This document shows, piece after piece, positions 7,301-9,320 of a DNA stretch of 9,320 nucleotides. The stretch's first letter is position 1. Every line of letters starts with the position of its first letter. The notes beneath the pieces are model-generated. The model saw only the letters and a program-made list of their open reading frames with translations. It searched no databases and had not been told where the DNA came from. The stretch is from Blastocatellia bacterium. GTDB lineage: Bacteria; Acidobacteriota; Blastocatellia; Pyrinomonadales; Pyrinomonadaceae. A program made the translations under genes and the position numbers. Location: the NCBI GenBank assembly GCA_013695495.1, contig JACDAK010000214.1:1-9320 (forward strand), given 5' to 3'.

Positions 7301-8115
7301 CTCAGTTGGGAGGCTCGCTGCGATCGCCGGGCCCCATCTCGCCGTTCGGTGCAGTAAACGCACAGGTATCTGACGGGCGGTCGGAATATAACGCGATGAA
7401 TCTGGAGTTGAAGCGGCGGTTTGCGAACAACTTCACTTTCCTTGCGTCGTATACATGGTCGCATGCGATCGATGATTCGAGCGATTTGCAGACCCTATTA
7501 ATTCCGCAGAACGTTCGGCGTTTCGATCTAGAGCGTGCTGATTCGCTGTTTGACCAGCGTCACCGCTTTGTGTTCAGCGGCGTGCTTGGTTCGCCGACAC
7601 GCTGGAGGAACGGCAACGGTTGGCAGAAGTTCCTGGCCGATTTTACGATCGCGCCGATCATCGAATTGTCGTCGGGTCGTCCGTTCAACATCATCACGAA
7701 CTTCGACTCGAATAACGACCAATCGACGCAGACGGACAGGCCGCGGCAGTTAGCCGACGGAACTCTCTGTGCGCCGGGACCGGATCCGGGATGTGGGTCG
7801 ATCTTTGAGACGGACCTTGACGGAAACATTGTTTTTGCGACCGGCAATCTCGGCCGCAACATGGGTATTACGCGAGGATATGCTTCGGTAGATCTTCGGC
7901 TGGCACGCTCAGTGCGATTTGGCGAAAGGATGCGGCTTGAGCTGATCAGCGAGGTATTTAACCTCTTTAATCGGTTCAATCAGGCTTCGGCTTCACCGAA
8001 CTATCGTGACGTTAACGCCCTCGGACAGCGTGCCGGTAACGGCCGCTACTACGGCATCGCGACGGCGGCATACGATCCGCGTCAGTTCCAGTTTGGAGCG
8101 AAGTTCCACTTCTAA
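4357..8115 (+). CDS. TonB-dependent outer-membrane receptor, Oar-like, with N-terminal carboxypeptidase-regulatory-like domain
   Basis: This 1252-aa outer-membrane beta-barrel protein is of the large Oar-like kind abundant in Acidobacteriota, presumed to import or bind large substrates (often glycans or peptides) using TonB energy. A Sec signal peptide (about residues 1-32, basic MKRK start, Ala-rich core, probable cleavage near AFG/QAQA) is followed by a carboxypeptidase-regulatory-like beta-sandwich (~38-120: LTGTVVDPNGAVVPGATVTA, then SNQDGVYRLLALPPGEYE). Next comes a plug (~130-255) with GLNIGGQRGRSTLVQVDGAD and the NAEFGRATGGIVNVVTKRGTN signature, then a barrel to the C-terminal aromatic FGAKFHF ending, as expected for BAM-dependent insertion. 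The mature protein has exactly six Cys, in three close pairs (794/804, 932/943, 1138/1146). No SusD-like partner or TonB/ExbBD gene is adjacent, so the substrate is unknown. It appears monocistronic: own promoter region upstream, strong terminator downstream. Confidence 0.95.
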   Translation: MKRKNGYGLVAIFARVCMFAMVAALSAAAAFGQAQATAADLTGTVVDPNGAVVPGATVTARNLGTGISRSTISNQDGVYRLLALPPGEYEISSEAPTFRRVEITPVRLTVGQSAELRISMEVGAQDAVVTVTGGDVALIETTSTTVSTTIDQERIENLPINERSATGFALTISTVGRDNGRPIGPAPTSGLNIGGQRGRSTLVQVDGADFTDNSINAARTTVSQEAVQEYQVTTNSYNAEFGRATGGIVNVVTKRGTNQFTGNVFGFIRDKNIQARNPFAPFKSDFRRTQFGGTFGGPIVRDRAFFFASYERRQRDESGFFTSDVDRGLTESITLGAPILPFTQTFNGLTAAQAQFAQALIGTGVPANISAAVQYLYLASSGTNTALTGVNPLISAGGAIPAGQVVGPRFFLSGTPVPFGTTNEAGQPIAFRPLLGLQEVFPVTERSNFFSIRGDVSVNQDNQLTMRFGYNPGFLTGIQVESQNQSLGQNDFSRTGVTDLKDYSFSTNLFTTLSPSMINEFRFSYGRRDTSFRSQNGDAVAFNISGTAFIGRELFSPVDRTETRYQLADNLTWVVRNHTMKFGGDISWVRIPEALFELNFAGLFNFGEFNAANLGFPASAPAFTPVQAYGLGLPSTYIQGFGDPISRIKNTPIGLFAQDSWRATNRLTLNFGIRYDVELTETIAPVAFSDPLTGINLSSADLLAAQDLLGVQQGIPRDYNNWAPRFGFAYDVFGTGRTVVRGAIGLFYDHPLLAIAFNSDIADAAQQQQAVLTAGSPAPTGLFNAAQVFHGTVCGVQGSVPAICGAAVTPGVASSAQYQFGRQRFNDQTFTGFGAVLPFTLPISKDFEYASATHANLTLEQQLTRNMSVSAAYIFVRAQNLPHPTDLNAPNTNLQIANFSRFFGGALPATTQQAVAFSIGTGAPGSPTGVGCAVVIPGMVAQCPGGRVVAPAVANFFRPNAPNYFLAQALSGGAVTKAVLDSQLGGSLRSPGPISPFGAVNAQVSDGRSEYNAMNLELKRRFANNFTFLASYTWSHAIDDSSDLQTLLIPQNVRRFDLERADSLFDQRHRFVFSGVLGSPTRWRNGNGWQKFLADFTIAPIIELSSGRPFNIITNFDSNNDQSTQTDRPRQLADGTLCAPGPDPGCGSIFETDLDGNIVFATGNLGRNMGITRGYASVDLRLARSVRFGERMRLELISEVFNLFNRFNQASASPNYRDVNALGQRAGNGRYYGIATAAYDPRQFQFGAKFHF

Positions 8116-8138
8116 AGGGAGCATCATTGTTCAATAAG

Positions 8139-8167
8139 GGCCGGACAGCTTGCTGCTCCGGCCTTTT
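8139..8167 (+). terminator. Rho-independent terminator after the TonB receptor
   Basis: GGCCGGA (8139-8145) pairs with TCCGGCC (8157-8163). The stem continues as CAG/CTG around a CTTG loop, with one bulged C, and is followed directly by TTTT (8164-8167). It starts 23 nt after the receptor stop and is oriented to end that transcript. Confidence 0.85.
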
Positions 8168-8191
8168 GCTTGCATGTGATAGCCTATTTGC

Positions 8192-9127
8192 GTGAGCGGT
8201 TTTTCAGTTCAGATCAAGGAGAAATCGGTTGAACTCGGGTTTGCAAAGGTTGGGATCGTGCCCGCCGATGCCTTAGTGCCCGAGGGCAATCGGCTGCTCG
8301 AATGGCTTGCGCGCGGCTATCACGGCGAGATGCGGTGGATGGAGCGTGAGCCGGAGAAGCGTGCGGACCCGCGGCTGCTGCATCCCGGTGCAAGATCAGT
8401 GATCGTAACAGCGCTGAACTATTACACACCTCATGAGCATGCGGACGCACCCGACGCGGGCAAAATTTCGCGTTATGCGTGGGGTGATGATTACCACGAC
8501 GTCGTAAAAGAGAAGCTGTATCAACTGCTGGGTTGGATCGAGTCACAGGTGCCAGAGGCTAGCGGCAAGGTCTGTGTCGACACGGCGCCGATAATGGACA
8601 AGGCGTGGGCGGTGCGAGCCGGGATCGGGTGGATGGGCAAGCACACCAACGTTATCTCACCGGAGATCGGATCGTGGTTTTTCATCGGCGAGATCTTGTT
8701 GGATGTTGAGCTGGAATATGACACCGCTATCATTGCAGACCACTGCGGCACCTGTACCGCGTGCCTGGATGCCTGCCCGACCGGCGCCATTGTGGAGCCG
8801 TATGTCGTCGATTCAGAAAAGTGCATCTCCTACGCGACCATCGAACTGAGATCCGACGAGTTGCCGCCGCACATTCAGGAGAATCTAAACGGATGGATCT
8901 ACGGCTGTGACATTTGTCAGGACGTGTGCCCTTGGAACAGATTCGAAAAGCCGACGGATGAAGCCCGATTTGAACCAAGACTCGAAGAGACTTCGATCTC
9001 AGCGGGTGCCATACTGTCGCTAACGCCGGAGACCTATGCTGAACGGTTTCGCCGCACTGCAATAAAGCGAACGAAATTAACGGGATTGCAGCGGAACGCA
9101 AGGTCGCTTGAGAGGGCCAGAAAGTGA
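8192..9127 (+). CDS. queG: Epoxyqueuosine reductase QueG
   Basis: QueG is a cytoplasmic, cobalamin-dependent iron-sulfur enzyme that reduces epoxyqueuosine to queuosine at the wobble position of GUN-anticodon tRNAs, the last step of queuosine synthesis. The 311-aa product has the expected N-terminal region (GYHGEMRWMEREPEKRADPR, then ARSVIVTALNYY), the active-site segment CVDTAPIMDKAW with the likely catalytic Asp130, and GIGWMGKHTN. All eight ligands for two [4Fe-4S] clusters are present: Cys185, 188, 191 and 195 (CGTCTACLDACP), Cys211, and Cys239, 242 and 246 (CDICQDVCPW). It is the short form, without the C-terminal HEAT-like extension of longer homologues. An in-frame TAG at 8180-8182 forces the start to the GTG at 8192, which has no Shine-Dalgarno and lies only 24 nt after the upstream terminator T-tract. 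Its stop overlaps the next start (GTGA), suggesting translational coupling. No other queuosine gene is in view. Confidence 0.96.
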   Translation: MSGFSVQIKEKSVELGFAKVGIVPADALVPEGNRLLEWLARGYHGEMRWMEREPEKRADPRLLHPGARSVIVTALNYYTPHEHADAPDAGKISRYAWGDDYHDVVKEKLYQLLGWIESQVPEASGKVCVDTAPIMDKAWAVRAGIGWMGKHTNVISPEIGSWFFIGEILLDVELEYDTAIIADHCGTCTACLDACPTGAIVEPYVVDSEKCISYATIELRSDELPPHIQENLNGWIYGCDICQDVCPWNRFEKPTDEARFEPRLEETSISAGAILSLTPETYAERFRRTAIKRTKLTGLQRNARSLERARK

Positions 9128-9320
9128 GCAGATTTTTAAGACTCGTATTCGAGGTCGCCGTATTGAGCTTGCTATCGGCCAGCTTGCCTGCCTACGCCGA
9201 TTCGCAATCACGATCTGATCCACAGAAGAAGGCGGAGGCCGAGCTGCAGCGCCTTCTCGATCTTCGCCGCGACCTCGAGAACATTCCGATTGACGAGCGT
9301 GAAAAGGAACCGCACAATGG
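9124..9320 (+). CDS. Exported protein of unknown function, N-terminal part (3' end outside window)
   Basis: The frame from GTG 9124 stays open to the window edge, showing 65 codons. The product begins with a clear Sec signal peptide: MSRFLRLVFE, a hydrophobic stretch VAVLSLLSASLP, and an AxA-type cleavage site AYA/D after residue 25. The mature start is polar and charged, with a likely amphipathic or coiled-coil helix (KKAEAELQRLLDLRRDLENI) and then acidic and basic residues. No family can be named from this fragment. The GTGA overlap with the queG stop implies the same transcript and coupled translation, although an exported protein has no obvious link to tRNA modification. Confidence rests on the signal peptide and the coupled start. 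Confidence 0.75.
   Translation, partial: MSRFLRLVFEVAVLSLLSASLPAYADSQSRSDPQKKAEAELQRLLDLRRDLENIPIDEREKEPHN

Noticed and set aside
7901..7915. Sigma-54-like promoter TGGCACG-N4-GTGC inside the receptor gene
   Set aside because: The spacing is right, with one mismatch in the -12 element, but it is inside coding sequence, has no gene just downstream and is cut off from queG by a strong terminator. Chance is the simpler explanation.

Overview
The window is moderately GC-rich and densely coded, with genes on both strands, no tRNA or rRNA genes, no mobile elements and no CRISPR array. The very long Oar-like TonB-dependent receptor, which carries an N-terminal carboxypeptidase-regulatory-like domain, points to a member of the Acidobacteriota, probably Blastocatellia/Pyrinomonadaceae-like. 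This taxonomic call is an inference from gene style; there is no marker gene here.

Layout from left to right. (1) 1-1224 (+): the 3' part of a sigma-54-dependent response regulator (receiver, AAA+, divergent Fis-like HTH), cut by the left edge. (2) 1229-1858 (-): an unrecognised membrane-anchored protein with an HEARH zincin-type motif, tail to tail with the regulator and only 4 nt away. A 7-bp-arm inverted repeat and a two-codon mini-ORF sit just upstream of it. (3) 1962-2924 (-): an MBL-fold metallohydrolase with a C-terminal winged-helix-like region. (4) 3006-4178 (+): a FAD-dependent oxidoreductase of the geranylgeranyl-reductase type, divergent from (3), with both promoters in a gap of about 80 bp. 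(5) 4179-4356: an intergenic region with a candidate promoter, a palindrome over its -10 box and a clear Shine-Dalgarno. (6) 4357-8115 (+): the 1252-aa outer-membrane receptor, followed by an intrinsic terminator at 8139-8167. (7) 8192-9127 (+): QueG, epoxyqueuosine reductase, starting only 24 nt after the terminator T-tract. (8) 9124-9320 (+): the start of an exported protein, overlapping the QueG stop as GTGA and cut by the right edge.

The genes do not form one visible pathway. The regulator is a signalling part whose partner kinase must lie outside. The receptor handles TonB-driven uptake or surface binding of an unknown substrate. QueG completes queuosine in tRNA. The MBL hydrolase and FAD oxidoreductase look like independent enzymes that share a divergent promoter region. 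I do not see a coherent new multi-gene system. The best leads are the HEARH protein with its odd upstream region, the three closely spaced cysteine pairs of the receptor, and the crowded, Shine-Dalgarno-free start of queG.
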